A stretch of 64,000 nucleotides of DNA from Acinetobacter calcoaceticus ANC 3811 (GTDB lineage: Bacteria; Pseudomonadota; Gammaproteobacteria; Pseudomonadales; Moraxellaceae), in NCBI RefSeq assembly GCF_000399665.1, contig NZ_KB976986.1:3218733-3282732 (forward strand), in the 5' to 3' direction. The position numbers were made by a program, and so were the translations under genes. The notes below the pieces were generated by a model, which did no database searches, was not told the origin of the DNA, and saw nothing but the letters and a program-made list of their open reading frames with translations. Of this stretch, positions 26,841 to 35,523 are shown one piece after another. The stretch's first letter is position 1; every line of letters begins with the position of its first letter.

Positions 26841-28139
26841 TTGAATATCGCAATTATTGGCAGTGGAATGGCAGGTCTTGCGGCAGCAAGAATTCTGAAA
26901 GATGCAGGACATACGATCACGATATTTGAAGCACTTCCTGGCCGGGGAATGGATAGCCATAGTGTTGAGTTCGATGGTGGAATTATTGATGCACCATTGC
27001 GTGTGATGAATCCACATTTGTGGAAAAACACGCTCAGCCTTGCTGCTCATTTAGGTATTAAAACCTTTCCGGTTCGTACTTATATGTCATGTAGCTGGTT
27101 ATTTGAAGACCGTACTGAAACATGGTTAACCACATCTCGTAGCCGTATTGGTAATTTCCCGATTATCAATAACCGTAAAGGCATCCAGCAATATGGCTGG
27201 CGCCTTGTGAAAGGGATGTTGCAATTAAAAACTGCAATCCACCAGTTTTTCAAATCTAAAAATCAAGATATTACCCTTGCTGAATTTATTAATCAGAATG
27301 ATATAGAAGAAGTATTCTGGCATGGTGTGGTAATGCCAGTGCTCTATACCATTTGTACGTGTAACCCAAAAACAATTGGTGACTGGCCTGCAAAAAATTT
27401 ACTTGAGTTTTTACGTCACTTAACTGATGGCGACATGCTATTGCGCATGAAAGGTGGCACACCTGCATTTGTAGACAGCTTAATTAAAGATATCGACATT
27501 CATAGCGGATCAGCAATTAAGAACGTTGAATTACAAGGCGAGAAAGTACTGGTTGAAAACAGCCAAGGTGAAAAGAACTTATTTGATCGAGTAATTGTTG
27601 CAACGCCAACGTCTAAAATTGATGAGTTTTTAAATCCTGAACAATTTGCTGAAGATATGAATTTGCTTAAGCAATTCCGTTTTGAGCAAGGTGATCTTGT
27701 CATTCATACAGATGCAACAGTAATGCCGCCGCGCCGTAAAGACTGGTCAGTGCTGAGCTATATGATGGATCGTAAGTTTACGCGTCAGCAATTCACAGTG
27801 TGGATGAATGCGGTTGAGCCTACGCTCGTGGGTAAAAATCCAGTGTTCCAGACTTGGCGTCCAGTGACTGATATTGACCCTAAAAAAGTCATTTCAAAAG
27901 TGACCTTAACGCGTGCAGTCGTTGACTCACAAACAATTGCTCTAAATAAAGAATTGCAACAACGCCATTTAGACTTAAACCGTAAAGTATTTTACTGTGG
28001 TTCATGGTCTTGTGATGGTTTACCAATTTTAGAGTCAGCAGTTACTTCCGCGATGCATATCGCTGAAATTTTAGGTGCTCCTTTACCATTTGTAGGTTTA
28101 AAGCCTCAGGTTGAAGTTGCCCCAGAACTCGGTTACTAA
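26841..28139 (+). CDS. FAD-dependent oxidoreductase (amine-oxidase-like)
   Basis: The N-terminus IAIIGSGMAGLAAARILKDAG is a dinucleotide-binding GxGxxG motif followed by an acidic residue at the end of strand 2, and the C-terminus FYCGSWSCDGLPILESAVTSAM is the second FAD contact. The 432-residue protein belongs to the amine oxidase/desaturase-like flavoprotein group. The start is a TTG at 26841 with GGGA about 8 bases upstream; an earlier ATG is in another frame. A methyltransferase gene begins 4 bases after the stop, so the two form an operon. Related flavoproteins often sit beside lipid methyltransferases, so lipid modification is a possible role, inferred only. Confidence 0.85.
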   Translation: MNIAIIGSGMAGLAAARILKDAGHTITIFEALPGRGMDSHSVEFDGGIIDAPLRVMNPHLWKNTLSLAAHLGIKTFPVRTYMSCSWLFEDRTETWLTTSRSRIGNFPIINNRKGIQQYGWRLVKGMLQLKTAIHQFFKSKNQDITLAEFINQNDIEEVFWHGVVMPVLYTICTCNPKTIGDWPAKNLLEFLRHLTDGDMLLRMKGGTPAFVDSLIKDIDIHSGSAIKNVELQGEKVLVENSQGEKNLFDRVIVATPTSKIDEFLNPEQFAEDMNLLKQFRFEQGDLVIHTDATVMPPRRKDWSVLSYMMDRKFTRQQFTVWMNAVEPTLVGKNPVFQTWRPVTDIDPKKVISKVTLTRAVVDSQTIALNKELQQRHLDLNRKVFYCGSWSCDGLPILESAVTSAMHIAEILGAPLPFVGLKPQVEVAPELGY

Positions 28140-28143
28140 AATT

Positions 28144-28971
28144 GTGAAAATAAAAGTCCGAGCGGCTCTTTCTAGACTCATTCCCCATAAATATGCAATT
28201 GATGCATCAAGTTTGGGAGATGACGAAGAGCTTGCTTGGACAAATTTGGGTTTTTGGAAAAATACCCAAAACTACCGTGAAGCTTGTTGCCAATTGGCAG
28301 ATCATTTGGCACAAGCTGTCAATTTAAATTCAAAAGATCATTTCTTAGATTTAGGTTGTGGGCGAGGCGCAAGTTTATTGCACTGGCTACAGCACTATCA
28401 GCCCAAAAGCCTTAGTGCAGTTGACCTACAAGCTGAATGTGTGAATAAAATTCAAAGACTTATCCCCGAGATAAGCCAGATTTTTTGTGGTTCATTTTTA
28501 AATTTAAAACAATTTGAATTTAAACAATGCTTCGATGCGGTGTTGTGTATTGATGCGGCTTATCACAGTCATTTAAATTCATTTCTAGATTCAGTCACTC
28601 CAGTTTTAAATTCAAAAGGCCGATTAGGTTTTCATTACTTAATGCGTGCCGACTCATGTCAAAACATGACCGTCTTGCAAGAACAAAAGCATCGTTATTT
28701 ACTCAAAGCAGCAAATGTCGCTTGGGATGCTGTACCAACTGAAAAAATATTAAGAACGACTTTAGAACAACAAGGTTTTGTCGATATTCAAATTGAAGAT
28801 TTATCCGAGCCTGTATTACTCGGTTTTTCGCAGTATATTCAAAATCAGCGAGGACAAAATCAAAGCCGAGGATTGGCAAATTTTAAAATTCAAATGACTG
28901 CAAAGTTATGCCAACAACTCTATCAAAATGGCTATGTACGTTATATTCAAATCACAGCAATAAAAAAATAG
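28144..28971 (+). CDS. Class I SAM-dependent methyltransferase
   Basis: About 275 residues with the SAM-binding motif I FLDLGCGRGASLL, followed by the acidic residue of motif II in SAVDLQAE and the FDAVLCIDAAYH segment. It resembles small-molecule or lipid methyltransferases such as the UbiE/cyclopropane synthase group. The GTG at 28144, 4 bases after the FAD gene stop, is preferred to a TTG inside that gene (28111). Substrate unknown. Confidence 0.85.
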   Translation: MKIKVRAALSRLIPHKYAIDASSLGDDEELAWTNLGFWKNTQNYREACCQLADHLAQAVNLNSKDHFLDLGCGRGASLLHWLQHYQPKSLSAVDLQAECVNKIQRLIPEISQIFCGSFLNLKQFEFKQCFDAVLCIDAAYHSHLNSFLDSVTPVLNSKGRLGFHYLMRADSCQNMTVLQEQKHRYLLKAANVAWDAVPTEKILRTTLEQQGFVDIQIEDLSEPVLLGFSQYIQNQRGQNQSRGLANFKIQMTAKLCQQLYQNGYVRYIQITAIKK

Positions 28972-28979
28972 GATGAGCC

Positions 28980-29405
28980 ATGTCAGTCAAATATCAAGGA
29001 TCGTGTTTATGTGGAGCTGTGAGCTACCAAAGCGAAGCGGAGCCACGTTATAGCTTTAATTGCCATTGTCGAGATTGCCAGAAGGCAACAGGTTCAGCAT
29101 ATGCACCAATTGCTTTTTTTCACCAATCTGAATTGAAAGTGAATGGTGAACTTAAATATTTTGAGACTTTAGGATCTTCTGGCCGACCTATTAAAAGAGC
29201 ATTTTGCCCGACTTGTGGTTCTCAGCTTTTTGGCTTACCTGAAATTGCCCCTGAAATGATTTCAATACGTGCAGGTACGCTTGATGACCCGAGTCTCTAT
29301 CAGCCTAGAGCAGAGGTGTTTGTGAGCCAAGCCTACGCTTGGGATACGTTGAATCCGAACCTTAGACACTTTGAAAAAATGATAGAGAAGAAGAAAGAAG
29401 GATAG
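28980..29405 (+). CDS. GFA / CENP-V family zinc protein
   Basis: The 141-residue protein has the family zinc ligands GSCLCGAVSYQ, NCHCRDCQKATGS and CPTCGSQLF. The family is named after glutathione-dependent formaldehyde-activating enzyme, but most members have no proven activity. It starts 8 bases after the methyltransferase stop, probably as the third gene of the operon. Confidence 0.88.
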   Translation: MSVKYQGSCLCGAVSYQSEAEPRYSFNCHCRDCQKATGSAYAPIAFFHQSELKVNGELKYFETLGSSGRPIKRAFCPTCGSQLFGLPEIAPEMISIRAGTLDDPSLYQPRAEVFVSQAYAWDTLNPNLRHFEKMIEKKKEG

Positions 29406-29489
29406 AGGCATTCTGACAAGCTCGTAAGCTTTTTCTTACATAGATTCGGGAAATTGGCGTCTTTTTACAACTCTGTAAATTACCTATGA

Positions 29490-29624
29490 TGAACTCATCA
29501 GGAACAGGAAGTTCCGAAACGTAAAACAACAACAATAAGTTTAAGCATCAGGATGTGAGGTATTACAGGAAGTGTACCTAGTAACGAAATACGAAAAAAG
29601 CCCAACAGGATGTTGGGCTTTTTT
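29490..29624 (+). ncRNA. Candidate small RNA with strong terminator
   Basis: A possible promoter TTTACA-N15-TATGAT (29464-29490) is followed by a hairpin GGAAC-AGGAA-GTTCC, an A/C-rich single-stranded stretch (AAAACAACAACAATAAG), and finally the terminator AAAAGCCCAACA-GGA-TGTTGGGCTTTT with a T-run (29594-29624). No reading frame occupies the stretch. The layout (5' hairpin, unpaired middle, intrinsic terminator, about 130 bases) is that of a trans-acting Hfq-type sRNA. The terminator can also serve the convergent gene at 29634-30017. Confidence 0.5.
29594..29624. terminator. Bidirectional intrinsic terminator
   Basis: AAGCCCAACA-GGA-TGTTGGGCTT with A and T runs. Confidence 0.93.
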
Positions 29625-29633
29625 CATTTTGTA

Positions 29634-30017
29634 TTAATAAATTTGTTTGCCGCCTAATGCTGTGCAATCAACTGGCGTATTCCATTTCACGGCAGTTCCT
29701 GTAAGTACAGGACGAACAATACGCCACGGCCAGAAACCAAATCTTTGGCTTTGATGATAATTAATCACCACATCTGCGCCGTATTTACGAGCAACGATCG
29801 CTAATTTAGGTTTTACTTCTTCAAAACCACCATAGGTTCCTTTCGCGGCTTTAATACGTTTAATAGATTTATAGTGCTCTGCTGAAGGAGTACCCTCAAT
29901 TAAGCAAATAGGTGGGTTTGCAGTAGTTTGCATCTGAGGCTGAGATGTGGTGTCTTGAGCATATGTTGTTAAAGGCAACGTTAGAAATAAAGCAGGTAAA
30001 ATAAAACAAAGTTTCAT
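29634..30017 (-). CDS. Hypothetical secreted protein
   Basis: A 127-residue protein with a signal peptide (MKLCFILPALFLTLPLTTYA, cleavage before QDTTSQ). The mature part has two Cys residues (ICLIEG, VDCTALGG) that could form a disulfide, and a conserved-looking core KYGADVVINYHQSQRFGFWPW. This KYGADVVI...Y pattern resembles small YbjQ/heavy-metal-binding-like periplasmic domains, but I do not assign a function. Confidence 0.7.
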   Translation of the reverse strand: MKLCFILPALFLTLPLTTYAQDTTSQPQMQTTANPPICLIEGTPSAEHYKSIKRIKAAKGTYGGFEEVKPKLAIVARKYGADVVINYHQSQRFGFWPWRIVRPVLTGTAVKWNTPVDCTALGGKQIY

Positions 30018-30454
30018 ACTTTTCCGTATTGGTATCTTAATGAATTAAAGTTTATAAAATAGGTCTTATTCATATGACCTTATTTGGGGGCGCATTATAA
30101 TCGTATCTTTTTAATATTTCTTATTTTAATTATATATTTTTAATAAATTAGCAGCATCCTATTTTACTTGTTTAAAGAATAAATTCGTTTTATAAATTTA
30201 TTTTGAAGCTTAAGTTTATAATAAATATTTATCGAATTAAAAAAACATAGTTTTAAACAAGAGCTTTTTATCGAAAAGATATTCTTTAAAATATTCTTAA
30301 TATGTTTTGCTATAAAACTATAGCGAAAGCAAAAGAGATGATTATTGAATTAGAGAAATATGAAAAATAATTTGAAGGATGTAGATCAATAGGTCTGCAC
30401 TCAATTTTTTGGTAATAATTATAAATAGTTAAGTATTTCAAAACCTATAGGCAA
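30018..30454. other. AT-rich intergenic region, nothing clear
   Basis: About 440 very AT-rich bases between the secreted protein and the tRNA-Thr terminator. A 22-codon frame at 30302-30370 has no ribosome-binding site and is not annotated. The promoter of the upstream minus-strand gene should lie at its left end. Confidence 0.5.
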
Positions 30455-30490
30455 CAAAAAACCCCATAAATCAAATATTCATGAGGTTTA
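30455..30490 (-). terminator. tRNA-Thr terminator
   Basis: On the minus strand AAACCTCAT...ATGGGGTTT (one G-U pair) is followed by a T-run, just downstream of the tRNA. Confidence 0.8.
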
Positions 30491-30494
30491 ATGA

Positions 30495-30570
<76 letters not shown>

Positions 30571-30681
30571 GACGTGGAATGAATTTTACAGTTTCTTTAA
30601 AAAAATACAAGCCAAAAAATGACCACTTAAATTTTTTCTATCAATTTTTAAATGTTTATGTGCTTGAGCTTTAGAAATAAC

Positions 30682-31008
30682 CTAAGACTTCAACACATAA
30701 ATAAAAGAATCAACATGTTCGCCACTATTTAAAGTGACCTGTACAGGTACTCTTTCGTATTCTTCACCTTCAAAGTCATCAAGTAATTTCCAGTTTGCAT
30801 TTAAATGTTCTGAGCTAAAAACAAAACCTTGAACTTGATTGGTACTTTCATCCAGCTCAATTCCCGGATAGCCTAAATCTGCTCCCCAACCTTCATTATG
30901 TAAGGTTCCGTTGACCCAACCTTCTGCCCATTGTCCGCCAATATTTTCAAGTATATGGGCATTAGGACGACCTGGGCCTAAAGTGCCATAAACAAATAAA
31001 CTCGACAT
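30682..31008 (-). CDS. Gamma-glutamylcyclotransferase family protein (AIG2-like)
   Basis: A 108-residue protein of the BtrG/GGCT fold. It starts SLFVYGTLGPGRPN, the conserved YGTL substrate-cavity motif, and contains LDDFEGEEYERVPV with the catalytic Glu. Members cyclise gamma-glutamyl peptides to 5-oxoproline; the exact substrate is unknown. It lies 23 bases downstream of the MFS gene on the same strand, so they may be co-transcribed. Confidence 0.85.
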   Translation of the reverse strand: MSSLFVYGTLGPGRPNAHILENIGGQWAEGWVNGTLHNEGWGADLGYPGIELDESTNQVQGFVFSSEHLNANWKLLDDFEGEEYERVPVQVTLNSGEHVDSFIYVLKS

Positions 31009-31031
31009 GTGATTTTCCTTTCATTTAAAAA

Positions 31032-32276
31032 TTATTGAGCTTTTGCGTGTGATGTATAAACGACTAAAAATATTCCAAGTAACGACAGTACAACGGTTAA
31101 GCCTACAATCGCACTCCAGCCGCCGTGTAACCAGAACCAGCCACCTGCTGAGCCGACAATACTCGAACCCATGTAATAAAACAGTAAGTACAGCGAGCTA
31201 GCGTGGGCTTTGGCTTGTTTGCTTTCAGCACCAACGGAACTACTGGTGAGTGAGTGGGTAATAAAAAAACCTGTGGTAATAAATGCAATGCCAATAATAA
31301 TGCCGAAAAGTGAGCTGAGTAGTGTCATGAGGCTACCCACAATCATTAAGGCAAAGCCGCTCATCATCATGGTTTTTTTACCGAAGCGATCGGCTAGCGT
31401 ACCCGCCAATGATGAAGATACCATACCAAAGCTATATGACAGAAAAATAAGGCTGATTTGAGTCTGACTCAGCGAATAAGGCGCTCCACTTAAACGGAAA
31501 GTAGCGTAGTTAAACAAGGTCACAAACACACTCGTGAGCAAGAAACCAATGGCAAACAGGCGTAATAATTTAGTATTACTTAAATGGGTCCGCCACATTT
31601 GCAGGTGAAAATCTAAATTCAAACCTTTTTTCTGTACGAAATTACGCGAAGCAGGAAGTAAATTCAAAAAGGCAATTGAGCAAATAAAACAGATTGCGCC
31701 AAGTAAGCCTAAGGCTGTGCGCCAAGAAAAATATTCAATCAAAATGCCCATGCCGACACGGCCCATCATTCCACCAAAGGCCGTACCTGCAATATACAAA
31801 CCCATGGTTTTACCCAAGTGTTCAGGTGCGATTTCTTCGGCAATCCAAGCCATAGTTACGGCTGGTACACCGCCAAGCAATAGGCCCTCTAGTGCTCGTG
31901 CTATGAGTAAGCTATGCCAGTTAGGTGTAAACATAGCCACAATATTAAGAATAGCTGCACACAGCATTGAGCTGAAGATGACACCACGACGACCAATCGC
32001 TTGTGAAAAAGCACTAGATAACACAATCGAAATAGCTAAAAAGGCAGTGGTTAAAGACAGGGTAAGAGAGCTGCTCGCAGGGCTAATTTGGAAGCTTTGA
32101 CTGAATGCTGGCAGGAGTGGCTGTACACAATAAATCAGAGAGAAACTGGCAAATCCTACGAGGAATAAAGCGAAACCTGCATGTTTATAGGCTTTAGTCC
32201 CTTTGTGAATCCATTCGCGGGAAAGAACAGAAGTTGCCTCAGTGCTTAAGGTACTGGGTGTAGATGAAGAGTTCAT
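31032..32276 (-). CDS. MFS transporter (YnfM-like)
   Basis: A 414-residue major facilitator with 12 hydrophobic helices. The loop motif after helix 2 (AIGRRGVIF) and its repeat after helix 8 (DRFGKKTMM) are visible. The sequence fits the YnfM/arabinose-efflux-like group of drug or metabolite exporters. It is divergent from a LysR regulator, and a 12-bp inverted sequence occurs near both start codons. Confidence 0.88.
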   Translation of the reverse strand: MNSSSTPSTLSTEATSVLSREWIHKGTKAYKHAGFALFLVGFASFSLIYCVQPLLPAFSQSFQISPASSSLTLSLTTAFLAISIVLSSAFSQAIGRRGVIFSSMLCAAILNIVAMFTPNWHSLLIARALEGLLLGGVPAVTMAWIAEEIAPEHLGKTMGLYIAGTAFGGMMGRVGMGILIEYFSWRTALGLLGAICFICSIAFLNLLPASRNFVQKKGLNLDFHLQMWRTHLSNTKLLRLFAIGFLLTSVFVTLFNYATFRLSGAPYSLSQTQISLIFLSYSFGMVSSSLAGTLADRFGKKTMMMSGFALMIVGSLMTLLSSLFGIIIGIAFITTGFFITHSLTSSSVGAESKQAKAHASSLYLLFYYMGSSIVGSAGGWFWLHGGWSAIVGLTVVLSLLGIFLVVYTSHAKAQ

Positions 32277-32403
32277 ATCATGACCATGACAGAAAGAAAT
32301 AGCAGTGCTTGTGAGGCATGCTGCATCGAGAAAATTCGATAAATTAAAATTAGCAATTTAGAAGGTATTTTTCTAATATATTTAACAATAGGTCATGATA
32401 TGT
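32274..32403. promoter_or_regulatory. Inverted 12-mer at both ends of the MFS/LysR divergent region
   Basis: CATATCATGACC (32274-32285) and GGTCATGATATG (32392-32403) are exact reverse complements 106 bases apart. In each case GGTCATGATATG reads toward the adjacent gene; the first copy includes the MFS start codon and the second lies 13 bases before the LysR ATG. They are plausible binding sites for the LysR protein. Confidence 0.5.
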
Positions 32404-32416
32404 TTTATATATAGCG

Positions 32417-33328
32417 ATGGAACTCAGGCATATACGCTACTTTTTAGCAGTAGCAGAAGAAAAAAACTTTACCAGAGCGGCGCAACGCTTAAACATGAGT
32501 CAGCCGCCTTTAAGCATGCAAATAAGGGACTTAGAGGAAGAGCTAGGCGCAGATTTATTTATTCGTTCTCCGCATGGGGTGGAGCTGACCGAAGCTGGGC
32601 TTGCCTTTTTAAATGCGATTCAGCCTGTACAGCAGCGTGTAGAAGATGCTGCTAACTTGGTTAAACAGGTGGCAAATGGTGAAGTAGGTCAATTACGATT
32701 GGGTTTTACAGGCACCTCAATGTTGAATCCTCTAATTCCAAAATGCGTTCGTTATTTCCAACAGCAATATCCTAAAGTGGATTTAAAACTTGAAGAGGCG
32801 AACACCTTATTGCTCATCGATTTATTACTCGAAGACCGTTTAGATGTCGCCATTATTCGGTCACCTCGCAATATTCCAGACAGCTTAATTATTCAAGAGT
32901 TATTGGCTGAACCGTTAATTGCTGCTTTGCCTTCTGAGTCTTTAAGTCTAGACGATTCATCACCAGAAATTGATTTAACGGCACTCCGAGAACTTGATTT
33001 TATTGTCTCGCCACCTTCAATTAGCGCAGGGCTTTTCGATGCAATTAAACAAGCCTGTCATGAGCGTGGTTTTGAACCAAAAATTGGACAAAATGCCCCG
33101 CAAATTGTGTCAATTTTATCGTTAGTCTCTGCAAATTTAGGTGTGTCTTTGGTGCCGGAGTCGACCAAACAATTGCAAATACAGGGCGTGGCTTATCGTT
33201 CTTTGAAAGCACCTGTACCTACGGTGGGTTTAGGGCTTGCTTATAAAAAACATGCCCCTTCACAAATGGCAATTAATTTTGCCAGCGTGGTGCAAGTGGC
33301 TTGTCACCATGCAGAAGAATATCAATGA
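32417..33328 (+). CDS. LysR-family transcriptional regulator
   Basis: A 303-residue LysR protein. Its N-terminal HTH MELRHIRYFLAVAEEKNFTRAAQRLNMSQPPLSMQIRDLE is of the BenM/CatM/OxyR type, followed by a type 2 periplasmic-binding fold. Being divergent from the MFS exporter is the standard arrangement for LysR control of a neighbour. Effector unknown. Confidence 0.93.
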   Translation: MELRHIRYFLAVAEEKNFTRAAQRLNMSQPPLSMQIRDLEEELGADLFIRSPHGVELTEAGLAFLNAIQPVQQRVEDAANLVKQVANGEVGQLRLGFTGTSMLNPLIPKCVRYFQQQYPKVDLKLEEANTLLLIDLLLEDRLDVAIIRSPRNIPDSLIIQELLAEPLIAALPSESLSLDDSSPEIDLTALRELDFIVSPPSISAGLFDAIKQACHERGFEPKIGQNAPQIVSILSLVSANLGVSLVPESTKQLQIQGVAYRSLKAPVPTVGLGLAYKKHAPSQMAINFASVVQVACHHAEEYQ

Positions 33329-33335
33329 AATTGGT

Positions 33336-34220
33336 TTATGCTTTAGGCGCTTTATTAATTAAAACAATGCCTGAAATAATGAAAATTGCGCCATATAAAA
33401 ACGATAAGGTCGGCTGTTCATGAATGAAAACCCAAGCCATCAGTGCTGCAAAAATGGGTTCGGAAAGTTCGGTCACTTGTACTTTCGAGGCGGGTAGATA
33501 TGTTAACGCTTTGGTTGTGCAATAAAATCCAAGAATGGTCGGCAGAACAGCCAAGCCAATTAAACCTAAAATAATATTGGTGTTAAAAGTAATGCTATGG
33601 AAGTTAATTAAAAAGGGAACTGCAAGATAAACACTACCAAAAAGTAATAAATACTTAGTTAGAAATAACCCACCGTTTAATCTGAATTTTTTAATTAATA
33701 CTGAAAATAAGCCATATCCAATACCTGCAATAGAGGCATTGATAAGCATTAATAAACTATTTTCACCTTTCCATGAAATTAAACTAATACCTGCTACAGC
33801 TAGTAATGTTCCAGCAATAGAATGAATATAAATACTTTCTTTTAAAACTAATCTACCAAAAAATAAAGCTGAAATAGCGGCTGAAGCCATGAGTACCACA
33901 ACGACATTGGCTGCTGCACCATGGTTATAGGCAATAGTTTCGAAAAAGAACAGTGAAAAAATACCCAAAAAAGCACATATCGCAATTTGGATAAAAACAC
34001 TCAGTTTGCTTGGAGTACTGCTAATAAAAGCAATTTTTTGGCTAACAGGGACTTTAAATAAAAACACACTTAAAAAGAAGAACGCGATAATTGTTTTTAG
34101 AAAGGCAATGTCTTGTGGGTTTAAACCACTGTGCATAAGTAATTTACTAATGACACCAATAGATGCATTTAAAGCCGCTGCACAAAGTGCAAATAGCGTT
34201 CCAATAACTAGATTATTCAC
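33336..34220 (-). CDS. EamA-family (DMT superfamily) transporter
   Basis: Ten hydrophobic helices in two EamA repeats (VIGTLFALCAAALNASIGV... and LMLINASIAGIGYGLF...). It starts with GTG at 34220 and overlaps the end of the desaturase gene by 8 bases, so the two are one operon. EamA proteins usually export metabolites. The pairing suggests export of a product of the desaturase-like enzyme, or a role in its supply; inferred only. Codon use is AT-rich. Confidence 0.85.
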   Translation of the reverse strand: MNNLVIGTLFALCAAALNASIGVISKLLMHSGLNPQDIAFLKTIIAFFFLSVFLFKVPVSQKIAFISSTPSKLSVFIQIAICAFLGIFSLFFFETIAYNHGAAANVVVVLMASAAISALFFGRLVLKESIYIHSIAGTLLAVAGISLISWKGENSLLMLINASIAGIGYGLFSVLIKKFRLNGGLFLTKYLLLFGSVYLAVPFLINFHSITFNTNIILGLIGLAVLPTILGFYCTTKALTYLPASKVQVTELSEPIFAALMAWVFIHEQPTLSFLYGAIFIISGIVLINKAPKA

Positions 34221-35157
34221 TCTTATAATTCTTCCAAATCTTAAACCACATAGAGTCTACATTATTTCTGGAAAAAAATATTCCACCAAAATCATTGTTT
34301 AAAGCTCGATACTCTTTATCTTCTAATAAAACTTTATGAGCCTCGTTAAGTCTCCAGAAAGGAATGGCAGGAAATAAATGATGTATTAGATGGTAGTTTT
34401 CACTATGCATGCCAGTTAAAAAATGTTCAATTGGATGGCTGAATCGATTTCTACTAGCACTAATATTAACTCGTGCAGATTTAATCATAGGATAGTGTTC
34501 AGCAAGTTCAATAAACCAAGTAATGAGTTGAAATGTAGTTAAATAAGGTAATAGCCAATAAAGAAAATAGAATTTATACCCAAAAAAATATGAACCAATA
34601 CTAATAAAGGTAAAATTTATAAATAGCATTTTAATAAATTCAATTTTAGTGGATGCACTCATTAGTCGATGTTTAATAAGATAAACTAAACTGGATTTTA
34701 TATTTAAAAATAATAATTTTGACCAAAAGAACTTCCATAAGTAAGATGACTTTGAATAATTTTTAAATATTCCAGATTTCTTATAATAATTAAAATCTGG
34801 ATCTGCATCACTACCAAGTTTAATGTGATGATCTTTTACATGTGATTTAAAATAACTATCCCAACTTTGGAAAATTAAATAACCTGAAAAGTAAGTCCCT
34901 AATATCTTTCCAAATTTTTTATTTTTAGTTAATGCTGAATGGGATGCCTCATGTAAAATTGTTGCTAAAGCTCTTTGTCTACTACCAATGACTAAAATAG
35001 TTATTGGTAAAAACCAAGAAGAATATTCACTTAACAGGATAAAAATAATGATAATGAAATAGTCAGTAATTAAGGCAAGGGGGCCATGCCAATTATCATA
35101 GCTATATAGCTTCTTTATATCTTGCAATATAGATTTATCAAATTTCTTTTTTTCCAT
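34213..35157 (-). CDS. Fatty acid desaturase-like membrane di-iron enzyme
   Basis: A 314-residue membrane protein carrying the three histidine boxes of the desaturase family: HEASHSAL (about residue 68), HVKDHH (about residue 105) and HLIHH (about residue 255), each between hydrophobic spans. The gene is markedly AT-rich and lysine/isoleucine/tyrosine-rich compared with its neighbours, suggesting horizontal acquisition. Members of this branch include lipid desaturases and the rhizobitoxine-type amino acid desaturases, so the substrate need not be a lipid. It overlaps the EamA gene by 8 bases. Confidence 0.85.
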   Translation of the reverse strand: MEKKKFDKSILQDIKKLYSYDNWHGPLALITDYFIIIIFILLSEYSSWFLPITILVIGSRQRALATILHEASHSALTKNKKFGKILGTYFSGYLIFQSWDSYFKSHVKDHHIKLGSDADPDFNYYKKSGIFKNYSKSSYLWKFFWSKLLFLNIKSSLVYLIKHRLMSASTKIEFIKMLFINFTFISIGSYFFGYKFYFLYWLLPYLTTFQLITWFIELAEHYPMIKSARVNISASRNRFSHPIEHFLTGMHSENYHLIHHLFPAIPFWRLNEAHKVLLEDKEYRALNNDFGGIFFSRNNVDSMWFKIWKNYKSE

Positions 35158-35181
35158 GAGTTTAAAGTTATTGAGATTATA

Positions 35182-35298
35182 ATGGCATGGGATATTAATT
35201 TAAACTTATTTGGTTTTGATAAAATAATTGTTATTCAATTGTTAATTATTTTTTTAATATTTCGTTTTATTATTTTAATTAGAATTTCTAAAAAATAA
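35182..35298 (+). CDS. Possible 38-residue hydrophobic peptide
   Basis: An ATG opens a 38-codon frame with a polar start (AWDINLNLFGFDK), a hydrophobic helix (IIVIQLLIIFLIFRFIIL) and a basic end (RISKK). Only a weak GAG lies 6 bases upstream. It starts 25 bases from the divergent desaturase start, so its promoter would have to lie inside that gene. The design resembles type I toxin peptides, but AT-rich DNA yields such frames by chance, so coding is doubtful. Confidence 0.2.
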   Translation: MAWDINLNLFGFDKIIVIQLLIIFLIFRFIILIRISKK

Positions 35299-35489
35299 GA
35301 TAATATTTTTAATTTGTAGGGTGTATTGGAGCATAGTGTTTTTTATCTTAAGTTTAGTTAATAATTATATTAAATATTGCTAAATAATTTTTAATATATA
35401 GTTTGCAAAGCGCAATTTGTCAAAATCATCATTCTAATTTGAGTCTGAGTGAATCTTCTTAGTTGAGATTTGGCTAAATTCTAAAAATC

Positions 35490-35523
35490 AAAAGGCTTGG
35501 ACTTAAAGTGTTCAGGCCTTTTT
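35490..35523 (+). terminator. Terminator-like hairpin with no obvious upstream gene
   Basis: AAAAGGCTTGGAC-TTAAAGT-GTTCAGGCCTTTT with two G-U pairs and a T-run. The only thing upstream on this strand is the mini-ORF at 35182-35298, so it may end a small RNA or that mini-gene. Confidence 0.6.

Noticed and set aside
30302..30370. 22-codon ORF in the gap before tRNA-Thr
   Set aside because: No ribosome-binding site and no terminator; AT-rich DNA gives such frames often.
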